Positions 22,172 through 32,301 of a stretch of DNA of 64,000 bases are shown piece after piece. The stretch is from Mycteria americana (Eukaryota > Chordata > Aves > Ciconiiformes > Ciconiidae). Position 1 is the stretch's first letter; each line of letters begins with the position of its first letter. The stretch spans positions 38,354,316 through 38,418,315 of the forward strand of contig NC_134372.1 in assembly GCF_035582795.1 (NCBI RefSeq), given 5' to 3'. A program made the position numbers and the translations under genes. The notes under the pieces were generated by a model. The model ran no database searches and was not told the origin of the DNA. It was given only the letters and a program-made list of their open reading frames with translations.

Positions 22172-25100
22172 GTCCTCCTCCATTTGAGAAACATTCCCTT
22201 TATTCTGCCCATGTAATTGAGTTAATCTCTTATCAGAAACCAGTATGAGTAACTCTAGATATCTGGATAACTTTAATATTTTGATAACTGCAAATAAGGG
22301 AAGTAGTACTGGAAGATGCAGAACTAGAAACTGGAAATACTTAGTTGCAAGACTTATTAGCTGCATAGAGAGAAAGAACAAAGGCATTGGATTCTTCCTG
22401 TAAATGAACTCCAGGCAGTGTTACAATAAAATGGATGTTTGCTATTAGAACAGAATGGCTCCTTTCTTTACTTAGTATTTTCTAGAACAAAAGCGCTGTA
22501 ACTTTCCAAGGCTATAGTGAGTCAGTGCTAGAATTAGAAGTGCAATCCTGAAATAGCGATCACCACTAAGCAATGTTTCCTCTCCTTTCTCTTCACCTAT
22601 TCAAAAAGGCTACCTCTGACAAATCATTTATTAATAGACAAGTTTCTATCATTTAAATTATTAAATCGGATTGAAAAAACACTCAGAAATTCTGCGCTTA
22701 ACAAGTGTAACCCTTTTCAAACAAATAGACAGAGGTATCCATAATGCTTTTTCTTTCTCAATTTAATCTGTTTGAAATACAGCCAGATTCCTGGTAAATG
22801 AAACTCAGCAGTCCTTCTGCTTTCTGAAGCATTTATAACCTCAGCTCTGCAAAATTTAGATTTCTAACAATAGGATTTTTGTCTTGGTGCAGGTCAGTCC
22901 TGAATGCGAAAAGTAATTCTTGTAATACCAAAATGCAAGGGCTATTAACAGAAGGGATGTTTGCAATAATAAGATTAGGGATAACCTCTATTACAGACTT
23001 CGTATTTCTGGGATATTCCTGAATGAATGTCATTTGCTTGGTGACCATAAGGAATGCAATCATATTCAGAGAGTCTTTCTATCATTTTGAACAAATCTAG
23101 GTTGAGAGAATAGGGGTAGCAGTTAGAAAGAAAACCTTTTATTTTGTTATAATTCAGTGCATTTGCCCTCCAATACATTAACACACTGTACCTCACAGCC
23201 TGGAATGGTGTGTTTTTACCTAAGGGCCCTATTTATTTCCACTTGTAAAACATATATACAAATACATTTATTTTCCTCTTCTAAATCACTGGAAAGGAAA
23301 TGACTTGACTTCTCATCTAGAAGAATTCAAAGGCAAGGATGTTGGACCAGAGGGAAAAACTACACAGTGGCATCATGTGTGAAAAGTAAACCTTTAACAG
23401 AAGTGTGCAAGTCTGAAGTAAAAAAATCCAGTGAAGGCTTATCCATGAGGGAAATAGAGGCAAAGAACAGAATGCTTACAGAAAAAACGTATTTTTTAAA
23501 GTGTAGGTTGTAGTCCAGGGTGTTTGTGTGGTTTTTATTTTAGGACAAAGAAATAATTGCCCATGAAGACAGAGGTAACATGCATGAACAGTGGAATCAG
23601 ACACAACAGAAATTATTAAAACAGTGACAAAATAGTTTTCACACTGTAAGTGGAAGGCTGCAGAGAACTTCTTAAATGCTTTTGTAAGTGTTAAGGGAAC
23701 ATACTGAGTGGGTAATAAACAGGGACATTTACTCCAACAGGCTCCTCTCCCCTTTACACCTTCTGCCTCCAATTCCCACAGTTTCTATTTCCTCAACAGC
23801 CTTTCTGCCTCTAGCTGTGATTTGCTGTAGATTACTTGAAGACACTGAATACCTGTGTCATTTTTTTCAAGGACTAAAGTCTTTAAAGAATCACGAGACT
23901 GGATTATGCACGTGAAAATAAGATACTATTACAATATTATCTATAGTTGTACAGGTAGACTGTTGCTATAGGAACACACCCAGAATCAGAGTGAAAAGGA
24001 CTCCATCCCAGCAGGGACCAGCCCCGTTGTGACACCTGACTCCAGAGCTACTGCACAGCTCACATAACTTGTAAATAAGCAGGTAAAGTGTGTATTTCAA
24101 TGCCACATCTCAAAAGCAGTTGCCCATGTATTTCTGTGATTACTTTTTAGATCGCTTCCATCGTATTCTATTTTTACTGTAATGCTGTGGGAAAAAAAAA
24201 TATCCTGCAAACACTGAAGTACACTGTGTGATGGTTTTCCTGTAATAGGATACAATGCCAACCAAGTGCTGGAGCGCCTTACGTGCATGAAATTATGTGT
24301 GAGCTTTAATGTTTAAAATAATCAGACTCTATGAGAGTAAGTTGGTCTACATTTTATTTTCTTCATCTTTCTTTGATGAGGATTAATGAATGAATGGTCA
24401 TAAAGTGCTCTAAAATCCTAGGAAAGCACTCTAAAAGCACACACTTACTGAACTATTGTGAGCAAAGGATCATGTTTAATGCTTACCTGGAATTTTGCTC
24501 TAGCTATAGATGGATGAGTCATTGTCACAGAAAATGTAACAGTTTCAACTGAGAAACAGAAAAACATTAGAAATGTTAAAGCAAATACTTGATGACTGAC
24601 AAGGAAAAGTATCTTCATGGTAATGAGCTGAGTAAAACTGTTTGCCCAGACTAATCCTCAGAATTCTTCTGCAAATGTGGTTTATTTTCCACAGGGCTTT
24701 ACGAAAACAACAACAAAACCCCCACACAACATCAGACAGCCATAAAAATGGCAAATACAAATAACTGTATCTACATTACTGAGCTCTGCAACTGTGTTTA
24801 CAAATCTGATTCTTCTCACTTCTTTGGCAGACATAAAACCTTTCCCAAGCAGGTCTATGTGCTAAACTGGTGTAGCACACAGACTGGTATTTTTTCTCTC
24901 TGTATTTAAACAAAAGCTACTTCTTCCACACTACTGTTTTCACTGTCTGCACACTTAAACTTGTTCAAAACTTGCTTGCTTTATGAACTGATGATTTTCA
25001 GAACTGCCCACTGCAAATATGCACACCTATGTATTGAAGTGTGTATTTCCATTCAAAGAGCTATAAGCACATCCTGCGCACATACAACTTATGAGATGCG

Positions 25101-26264
25101 AGCATATATATTTTTATACTGCGCTTGTTTAGGTAGAACCAAGGTGATGTGAACCAAAGTGTCTGGAAAATATTAAGGGCCAAAAAAATCCTTCTCTACA
25201 AAAAGTGAAGTATTTTATAATAACAAACATATGCATATACCAGTGAATCAGTGCATAATCTTCCTATGACGTTTAACTCTATGATCTAGATGTTTCCTAA
25301 TCTGCCAGCATTTAGCTTTTTTTTCCCAATATGTTTGAAAAGGAAAATTAACTAATAATCTATGAAATTTAGAAATTTGCCATAATTTCTGTTGTCAAGA
25401 GAACAGCTACAATTTTTATTTGATGTCTTTGGTATTCCTTTCACCGTATCTCACAACATCCTACAGAAGCAAACCACACAGCAGCTAGATTGAGATGGAA
25501 ATACACTGCCAGGTGTTAATTAACAGCCCAGGAACAATCAAGAGATGCCAATCAGTACAGAAACACTACACCATCTACTTTGATGCCCTCGGGACACTGG
25601 CCAATTTCGTGCCAGTTACCCCCAAGAAACCACCCAGCCTGGCCCCGGCCGGCGGGATGGCGGCAGCAGCAGCCTCGGGGGGGGGGACCGAGACTGCCTT
25701 CTCCCTCACGCGTGGCCCGGGGATGAGCTCCCCGCGCTGCCTGTGAGGGGAAGTTATGGGGGAAACACGAGTTCAGCTTCTTCCCCTCAGGCTGCGGGCA
25801 GATGGGAGGCGTGGGGCCCGTCTGGAGGTGCCACCAGGCTCCTCGGCCCGGAGGGCAGGGGGCGGCCGCCTGGCTCCCCACAGGCCGCGGGGGACGCAGC
25901 CGCCTCGCTCCCCTTCCCGCCAACCCCCGAGGCGAGAAGGGAGGCCCCTCGACGCCTCCTCCAGCCCTCTCCCCCGTTGGAGAGGGGAAGATGGCGCCCG
26001 CAGGCTGGACCAGGGCGCATCCAGCCGCTCCGGGGACACGCGTGGCCGTGCAGCGGGTTTCCCTCCACCCCGGCTGCAGCAGCGCGGGAGCGCAAACCCA
26101 GGGAGAGGCCGCGGCACCGCTCGGGCACTTCGCGCTCCCGTCGCGGCGGGCGGAGCCAGCGCCGCCCCGCGCAAGCAGGGCGCAGCCCCACGGGACACGC
26201 ACCGTCCTCACGGAAAAAACCCCACCGCGCCACGGCCTCGCCCTTTAAGAGTGCGGGCGGCCCG

Positions 26265-26333
26265 ATTGGCCGCGCCGGCTGCCAATCCGGGCGGCTATTG
26301 CATCATCCCGGCGGCCGGCTGGGTGGCGATTGG
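26265..26333. promoter_or_regulatory. CEBPG: Three CCAAT boxes of the CEBPG promoter
   Basis: CCAAT motifs lie at 26265-26269 (minus), 26282-26286 (plus) and 26329-26333 (minus), within 70 bases and about 120-190 bases upstream of the exon 1 donor. CCAAT boxes are bound mainly by NF-Y. They flank an ATF4-C/EBP composite site. Despite the protein family name, C/EBP factors prefer TTGCGCAA-type sites. Confidence 0.75.
26297..26305 (-). promoter_or_regulatory. CEBPG: ATF4-C/EBP composite site, upstream copy
   Basis: The plus strand reads ATTGCATCA, so the minus strand reads TGATGCAAT, a full match to the C/EBP-ATF response element TGATGnAAn. It sits between CCAAT boxes about 100 bases upstream of the likely transcription start. 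CEBPG is known as a stress-induced ATF4 target and as an ATF4 dimer partner, which fits. Binding here is not shown. Confidence 0.6.
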
Positions 26334-26419
26334 CGAGGGGGCGGGCGGAGCGGGCGGGTGTCGCAATCGCCGCTCGCCCGCACGCCACACTTTAAAGAAA
26401 GAGGCTCGGGCCCAGCCCG

Positions 26420-26454
26420 GCCCCTCCCGCCGCCGCCCGCTCGCGCCGCCACAG
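26420..26454 (+). other. CEBPG: CEBPG non-coding exon 1 (start approximate)
   Basis: The exon ends at 26454 with CACAG followed by the donor GTAAGC, a near-ideal 5' splice site. The start is estimated from the TTTAAA element at 26391-26396 and could be earlier. Human CEBPG also has a short non-coding first exon and its whole CDS in exon 2. The exon is GC-rich and contains no ATG in this span. Confidence 0.65.
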
Positions 26455-26594
26455 GTAAGCGCGGCCGCGCGGGGGGTGGCGGGCCGGGGCGCGGGGGGGG
26501 GTCGGGGGCCGCGCCGGGCCGGGCCGGCCCTCGCCCGCCTCCCTCCCGCCGTGTCGCAGCGGGTGCCGCGGCGGGCGCCGCGCATGGGAGCGCA

Positions 26595-26603
26595 TGATGC
26601 AAT
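26595..26603 (+). promoter_or_regulatory. CEBPG: ATF4-C/EBP composite site, intronic copy
   Basis: TGATGCAAT occurs again on the plus strand 140 bases inside intron 1, still within the CpG island. The nine bases are identical to the upstream copy on the other strand. The two copies are 290 bases apart and flank the start site and exon 1. Confidence 0.55.
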
Positions 26604-27804
26604 CGGCGGGCGGCTCTGGCTCCCCTCCCCTCCCCTTCCCTCCCCCGGTGAAGTCACGGCTTGGCAGCGCCGGGCACCCCCGCGCCCCGCACGGGCGGGG
26701 GAGGAGGAGCAGCGCGGCCGCGGCCGCGCGTCCCCCGGGCCGCGGCCCGCCGGGGAGGGCGGTGGCGTCGCCGCCACAGGCCCGCGGGGGAGGGGAGGGG
26801 AGGGGCGGGCCCGGTCCCCGCGGTGGCGCCGGCTCCGCCGGGCCTCCCCGCCCCGCGGCCGGGGAAGCGGGGCCGGGCCGAGGCGCCTCCAGGTGCTTTT
26901 GACACCGGGGCCGGGCGGTCGTTACGGCTCGTCCTCCGGCGCCGCGAGACGCGGCCGCTAACGACTGTGCCTGGCCTAGGGAAGGGTCTGCGAGCGGGGC
27001 TTGTAACCCCGCCGGTGCCGTTCATACCGCTCCCGGGAGCGCGCAAGGCCGCAGGGATCCCGGGAGCTGCCCCGAACCACGATAAAATGCTGTGCTTTAA
27101 CAACTGGTGTTCTTCTTTTCTAGCTTCTCAGTGGAGTTTTGAATGTCTTGACAAATCTTTCTGGTTCCCAACAGATTCTAATAGCTCCAGACGCAACTTT
27201 CAAAACAGATCTATCACAGAAAGCCTGACGTTGGTTTTAGCTCTGACATCTGGTGGGAAACGGCGGTCATAAAACAACTCAGTACTCCGCTCAGTAATAG
27301 TGCCATGCTGGTCATAACGCCTCTTTAGAAAGTATAAAAATTCGTAATTTGAAAAACTTTCAGATTTAAGGAACTGATTCATCTTTAGAAATAGCTACCT
27401 TCATTATAATTCAAAAGACAGAGTCAAATTGGTACCTCCTCGCCTCCTGGCATCTGGGATTGTTTGTGATTCTGTCATCAAGACTGCTAGCCTGCAATTA
27501 AAATACATACTTTAGATGTTCTGAGCACATTTTCTTAAAGATGTTGGAGTGTGTTTTTCATTAAGGTACATGGAAAAAATAGAGATTTTGAGAAAAATAT
27601 GGGAAAGTGATGTTGTCAGCTATGGCAACAGAGGATAGGTTTCAGCTACGTAGTCTCAAAAAAGTTGTTGCCTAGCCTTCAGTATGTGAGAGTTACCATC
27701 AACTCTTACTAACTTGCCTGTGAGAGTGTCCAGAAAACCATGCAGGAGTGGGCTCTCCCAGTGTTCAGCAAATGTATGCCTGGAGTTTTATGCTGTCATT
27801 CTTT

Positions 27805-27870
27805 GTACAGGGTCACCTGGATTTAGAGTCAGATCCTACTGGGGTATTCCTACTGAAGTGAAGGAGAAGG
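27805..27870. repeat. Ancient amniote repeat scrap
   Basis: 'gatttagagtcagatcctac', 'tggggtattcctactgaagt' and 'gaaggag' resemble an amniote repeat usually reading 'cagatcctcagctggtgtaa...attgacttcaatgga'. The copy is old and partial, and I cannot name the family. Confidence 0.3.
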
Positions 27871-28100
27871 GAGGCCACCTATTGCTGTTCAGATTGGGAC
27901 TGATTTTGCATTAGACAAGAGAGCTGAGTAAATTTGTGCAATAAAGTCATCCTGACTAATGATCAGAATCAACACAGTCACATCTCAGCAAAGGAGCAGA
28001 GAGAAGTGATTTGTATTTTTTGCTGCCAAGTAAAAAAAAATACTGATTTAATTAACAAAACACATAATTTTCGTTTTTGTCAGAACAAACATTTAGAAGT

Positions 28101-28102
<2 letters not shown>

Positions 28103-28132
<30 letters not shown>
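28103..28132. repeat. T30 homopolymer
   Basis: An uninterrupted run of 30 thymines in CEBPG intron 1, followed by GGGTGTGTGTG. It is likely polymorphic in length. No retroposed body is recognisable beside it. Confidence 0.95.
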
Positions 28133-28133
<1 letters not shown>

Positions 28134-31100
28134 GGTGTGTGTGAAAGATAATAAAGGCCTTGATTTGCTTGGGAGTCTCTGTGGTCCCTGAGGAGCACTG
28201 TCAGACAGTAAGAAACATCTCTCTGCCTGAGAAGACATCTCTGAGTTACCAGCTATTATGCTGTAGTGGGTGGCCAGTTGGTGTCCTGGGCGGCCAGTTG
28301 GTGGCCCAAGGAGAGAACAAGGCAGTTCTAACTGGCCACAGGAAACACTACCATGTGCTGGGTGGAACCAGCCTAGGGCTGTCACTGAGCTTAAGCTAAT
28401 GAGCAGCTTTATGGGAACAAGATGCTCAGAAACTCTGGCTCTCTGAGGAGCTGCCTCCTGCTGTGCTGGGGCTATCACCCATTCACAGCAAACCAACCTG
28501 TTGGCAGAGAGGAGTGGAGCAGCTGTGTTTGTGTGGCATGGTATCTGAGAAACAAACTCTGAGACCCATCTGCCTCCCCACCCTCATGGCCTCTCCCAGT
28601 TACTGTGTCTTTTACCTCACCCTTCTTGAGAGCCCCTTCTGTATGTCTCATACCTGCTGCCTTTAAATGTCCTTGCCGTATTCCCTGAAGGATGCCCCAT
28701 AGCACCTGTCGCTATCCAGGATATCCTTCCCTCTCGTGGTTCTGTTGAAGAACTGACAATTGGTAATAGGGATCCAGCCTCCAAATAACCAGGTGGAAAA
28801 ATTAGTTTCAAGCCTCAAGTGTTACCACTCCTGGGCTATCTGTGATGCGGTACAGTTAGTGCTACTTGCTTTGCATAAACATTAGTTGGAGCAGGACAGG
28901 AATCCAGGTGTCATCTCTACCCAGTAAGAGTTCTGATCATCAGGCCAGATAAGCGCGTCTCACTCAAGAAGTAGTTATTTGATACAAAATGGATCAGTTC
29001 CAGTGGGAAGGAATTGAGGGAGATCTGTTCTAGCAGGGCTTGAATGCTTGCTTGAGAGGTGTGACACTGGTTCATCTTCTCTGCTTCTATCTGTGTACTG
29101 CCCAACTAAAACATTCTATTAAAATTTGGTTTAATGGAACAAATAATTTTTCCTTTGCATTAGAGGGGAATTTGATAGAGATCTGAAGGGAATGTTAAAG
29201 CACTATTAAATAGTTTTAATAGCATAGAGAGAAATAGCACATGGAAGCCGGTGACATGAAGAAACTTGTTATATGTCAGGTGGGGTGCCTTTGGGGGCAG
29301 GAGCCACCCCTTCCTCTGTAGTATCTCATGAAGCACAAAAAGCTGCGTGAAAATGGTATGGGTTACTTAACTGGGCTGTCCAGATGAAGTTAGCAAGCAC
29401 TGTAATGTGTTGAAATAGAAGAGACAGGAGAGCATGCTGTCTGACTTTGAAAAGATGCAAAAAATTAGTGGAAAAATTAACTTGTCGGAGGTGACTAACA
29501 GAGCTATATGCTCTTTGCGGGCTACAGAAATCCTGTATTTAAAAATAAAGCTGAGAAAAAGCCAGTGCATCTTGACTAAAAATGTCTGTGCAGTCAGACA
29601 TGCAATACTACAACTGGCCCTGCCAGTCTGGTATTTGTGCACAGTGACATCTTGTTAGCTGTATATTCAGTTTAACTGCTGAACTAGCTTATTCAGTCAG
29701 CATCTAAGACTTAAACGTGGTTTGCAAAAGTTCCTTTAAGAGTTGAAATCAGGAAAATACTAAATACAAAGGTTAGGCATGTATGTATATAGATTTAGCT
29801 ATACAGATGTCAAAAAGAGTTGATGGTCTCTTTCTGCTCTGAAATATGGAAGTGAAAAGATTTCTTGATAGGAGGGGTGTGGGTGTACTCACACATCTTC
29901 TTTACTTGTTTTAAGTGAGAAGACTTCTCGGTGACAGAGAATGTTAATTTTGAATAACATTCAAGCCAAACTTAATAGGCTTTTCCGTGAATTTCACTGA
30001 ACCGCACTCTGCAGCTGCATCTTGTTCTGGCTCCCTCATTATGGAAGCAAATTTGCAATTGATCTAGACAGTAGAATGTTAACCTTTTTAATGATACCCT
30101 AGCAGAAGGTAAAACAGCAACTCAGACTGCTGAGAAAAACAAACAAACAAGAACAGTAAACAGCTGATGAACCCGTGAGTTTAGAATGACCCACAGCAGT
30201 TCATTTACTAACATCTCACCACATCCATTCATCAGCTAGACACAGGAGTACAGTCATCCATCTCTTGTGCGGTTACTGAGGCAAGCCATAATCCCTCTGT
30301 TGGACACTGCTGATACTGGGCGGTTAGCATTGCCCGCTGCTAACTTCAACTGCTTCCTTTCCCAGCAAGGTCCTCTTGAGGCTGGGCAAGGAGGATGTTG
30401 AACGCTAGTCGTATGATACTGCATGGGTGTGACAGAGCATAGGGCTGCACTGTTGCAATGCAACCTGATCTTGGAGTAGGACTGTTTTATGTCAGTTAGA
30501 TACTTTTCTTTAACATGACAAGAAATCAACGCTCGTTTGACAGATCACTGAGTACTTTTCATTGGAGCCATAGGTAGGCATTTCAGGAACTTAGAACAAC
30601 CCTGTTGCCCTTCCCCTCTTCTCTCCCAAACTTCTCTCCCAGACATTTAGGAGGTCATCCCGTGAGATGGGAAGAGAAGGGGAGCAGCTGTTAGCCTTGC
30701 CAGGGCCGTGTCCCTGCAGCAGCTGTGGTGGAGTCCTCCTTGTGCCACCAGTAGGGTCAGAAGCAGGCTGACCTCAGCAGCGGGAGAACGTGAGTCAGGT
30801 GAGAGGGTGTCCTGCTCGTCAGGCCTGTTTGTCTGCTGGAAAGGAGAGTGGACAATGACCGGTGCAGGAGCTACAGCAGGGGAACATATTTTGTGGATGA
30901 GTCAACTGTGGCTGCTGTCTTCCTATGGGTGGCAACAGTCCCATCTTTGCCGTGTAGTGATTCTCACGTTGCCATCACCCTGCATTCCTGTCCCACCTGC
31001 TCGTTACAGTACCTTTACAGGCTTAGCTTGTCTTACCTTGTTTGTGGTTGAAGGGGTTCCTTTAATGTCACTCAGTCACAGCCTTTGCAGCACACTACCT

Positions 31101-31149
31101 TTTTCCATAGATTATTTTTTTTCCACTCAGTACTAGGGAGACTTTAAAA

Positions 31150-31580
31150 CAGTCATCAATTTGGACATAGTCTTCAAAAGCAAGTGCTGTAAGATGATCG
31201 AGGAAAGGTGGACTTGTCTGAGCACCCTCACTCCAGAGAAGAGAAACCAGGGAAGAATCTGTCTATGCATACACCCAGAGGGATGGTCTGAAGAGGACAA
31301 GGATCAAGTACTCCTGTTGGTCAAGAGTCAGGCTGTTAATAGGTTTAAGCTGCAGAAGGAGAACTCCAGTCTGAAAATTAAGAAAATTAAATAACTGGAG
31401 GAAAAGTTAGACAGTGGAACCTGTTGCCAAGACAGAGGTTGTGAAACTGGAGATATTCGAGGCTAGGCTAGACACCCATCCATCAGGGATGGCTTTGGAA
31501 TAACTGAGTAGAGCCAGTGAACAATGCAAACAGCTTGACTAGATGACCCAGTAACAGTCCCTTCCAATCCAAATATATTC
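31150..31580 (+). mobile_element. Old CR1 LINE 3' region
   Basis: Several CR1 landmarks occur in order: 'gtggaacctgttgcca' (near 31416), a 'ttcgaggctaggctagacac' stretch (near 31457), 'ggatggctttgg', and 'ttgactagatgaccc' then 'cagtcccttccaatcc' (31533-31571). The last two are the hallmark of the CR1 3' end. The copy is plus-oriented and diverged, with the 3' end about 160 bases before the CEBPG splice acceptor. The coding part is not intact. Confidence 0.6.
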
Positions 31581-31758
31581 AAGAGGCTTCTGAAATGTAG
31601 TTGGCAGCTTGTCCACTTCCAGCACAGTTGTGATGTGTCACTGCCAGATGTACCATCAGTACCTTATGCTAAAGCCAGTGATGTATAAGACTGTAGCTGA
31701 AGCCAGCACCTTTAATAGCATTTTTTTTTTCCTACTAGGTTCACCTTGCCCTTAATCC

Positions 31759-31764
31759 ATGTGA
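31759..31764 (+). CDS. Minimal start-stop uORF in the CEBPG leader
   Basis: In exon 2, 21 bases after the splice acceptor and 90 bases before the main ATG, the sequence reads ATG TGA: a start codon followed directly by a stop. It is the only ATG in exon 2 ahead of the CDS start. Start-stop elements of this type are known to hold ribosomes and reduce downstream initiation. Whether this one acts is inference. Confidence 0.6.
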   Translation: M

Positions 31765-31848
31765 AGACCTGTTGGAAACACCTTCTAGAAACATAACAGT
31801 TTTCAGTTTCCTAATAAATTCTGTTGTGTCCAAGAAGAGCCTGTCCAA

Positions 31849-32301
31849 ATGAGCAAGACATCCCAACAGAACACCGCTACAGATGCGAACGGAGTAAGCG
31901 TGATTCACACCCAAGCACACAGCAGTGGTTTGCAGCAGGTTCCCCAGCTGGTGCCCGTTAGTCCTGGTGGCGGAGGCAAAGCTGTGCCTCCAAGCAAACA
32001 GGGAAAGAAAAATTCCTTTGTGGATAGAAACAGTGATGAGTATCGACAGCGCAGAGAACGAAACAACATGGCAGTGAAAAAGAGCCGGTTAAAAAGCAAG
32101 CAGAAAGCCCAAGACACGCTGCAAAGGGTCAACCAGCTCAAAGAAGAAAATGAACGTTTAGAGGCAAAAATTAAGCTCCTGACCAAGGAGCTGAGTGTAC
32201 TGAAAGACTTGTTCCTTGAGCACGCGCACAATCTTGCAGACAATGTGCAACCTGTTGGCACTGAAACCACCACAACAAATCCAGAAAACAATGGACAGTA
32301 G
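31849..32301 (+). CDS. CEBPG: CCAAT/enhancer-binding protein gamma (C/EBP-gamma)
   Basis: A 150-codon bZIP protein encoded wholly in exon 2. It is a nuclear heterodimer partner of other C/EBPs and of ATF4 and works in amino-acid and oxidative-stress programmes and in cell proliferation. The N-terminus (MSKTSQQNTATDANG) is short and Gln/Ser-rich, with no classical activation domain, as in the family. The basic region is at about 60-87, with NNMAVKKSR at 72-80 corresponding to NNIAVRKSR of CEBPA. Zipper leucines are at 97, 104, 111 and 118. The C-terminus is ENNGQ. The length equals the human protein. The ATG has C at -3 and A at +4, a modest context, and is preceded in the leader by a start-stop uORF. 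It is the distant tandem relative of CEBPA in the same window. Confidence 0.98.
   Translation: MSKTSQQNTATDANGVSVIHTQAHSSGLQQVPQLVPVSPGGGGKAVPPSKQGKKNSFVDRNSDEYRQRRERNNMAVKKSRLKSKQKAQDTLQRVNQLKEENERLEAKIKLLTKELSVLKDLFLEHAHNLADNVQPVGTETTTTNPENNGQ

Larger units (their letters stand above)
9350..25630. other. CEBPA-CEBPG intergenic DNA
   Basis: About 16 kb of mostly AT-rich DNA with no credible coding exon on either strand. Every open frame is under about 170 codons, lacks family motifs and is overlapped by others. It holds a MIR-like fossil, ancient amniote repeat scraps and a T20 tract, listed separately. The two flanking genes point away from each other (CEBPA minus, CEBPG plus), so promoter or enhancer elements are expected, but I cannot point to them without cross-species comparison. 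Confidence 0.6.
25640..27080. promoter_or_regulatory. CEBPG: CEBPG CpG-island promoter
   Basis: About 1.4 kb of CpG-dense sequence surrounds the non-coding first exon of CEBPG. It holds three CCAAT boxes, GC boxes, a TTTAAA element (26391-26396), two ATF4-C/EBP composite sites and a consensus splice donor. The plus-strand open frame of 401 codons through the island (25756-26961) crosses the promoter, exon 1 and the donor site. It is a low-complexity reading, not a gene. Confidence 0.85.
26455..31738 (+). other. CEBPG: CEBPG intron 1
   Basis: The intron runs from donor GTAAGC to a clean acceptor, a T-rich tract followed by CCTACTAG at 31731-31738. It contains the second half of the CpG island, an old amniote repeat scrap near 27.8 kb, a T30 tract and an old CR1 copy close to the acceptor. 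Sequence at 28.2-28.8 kb is more GC-rich than its surroundings but carries no recognisable exon. Confidence 0.75.

Noticed and set aside
25756-26961. 401-codon plus-strand open frame over the CEBPG promoter
   Set aside because: It crosses the CCAAT boxes, exon 1 and a perfect splice donor. Its Pro/Arg/Gly/Ala reading is what any stop-poor CpG island gives, and overlapping frames on the other strand are equally open.
28180-28800. Moderately GC-rich block after the T30 tract, considered as a possible LTR or retroposed copy
   Set aside because: I found no clear terminal motifs, no flanking duplication and no coding similarity; it could be unique intron sequence.
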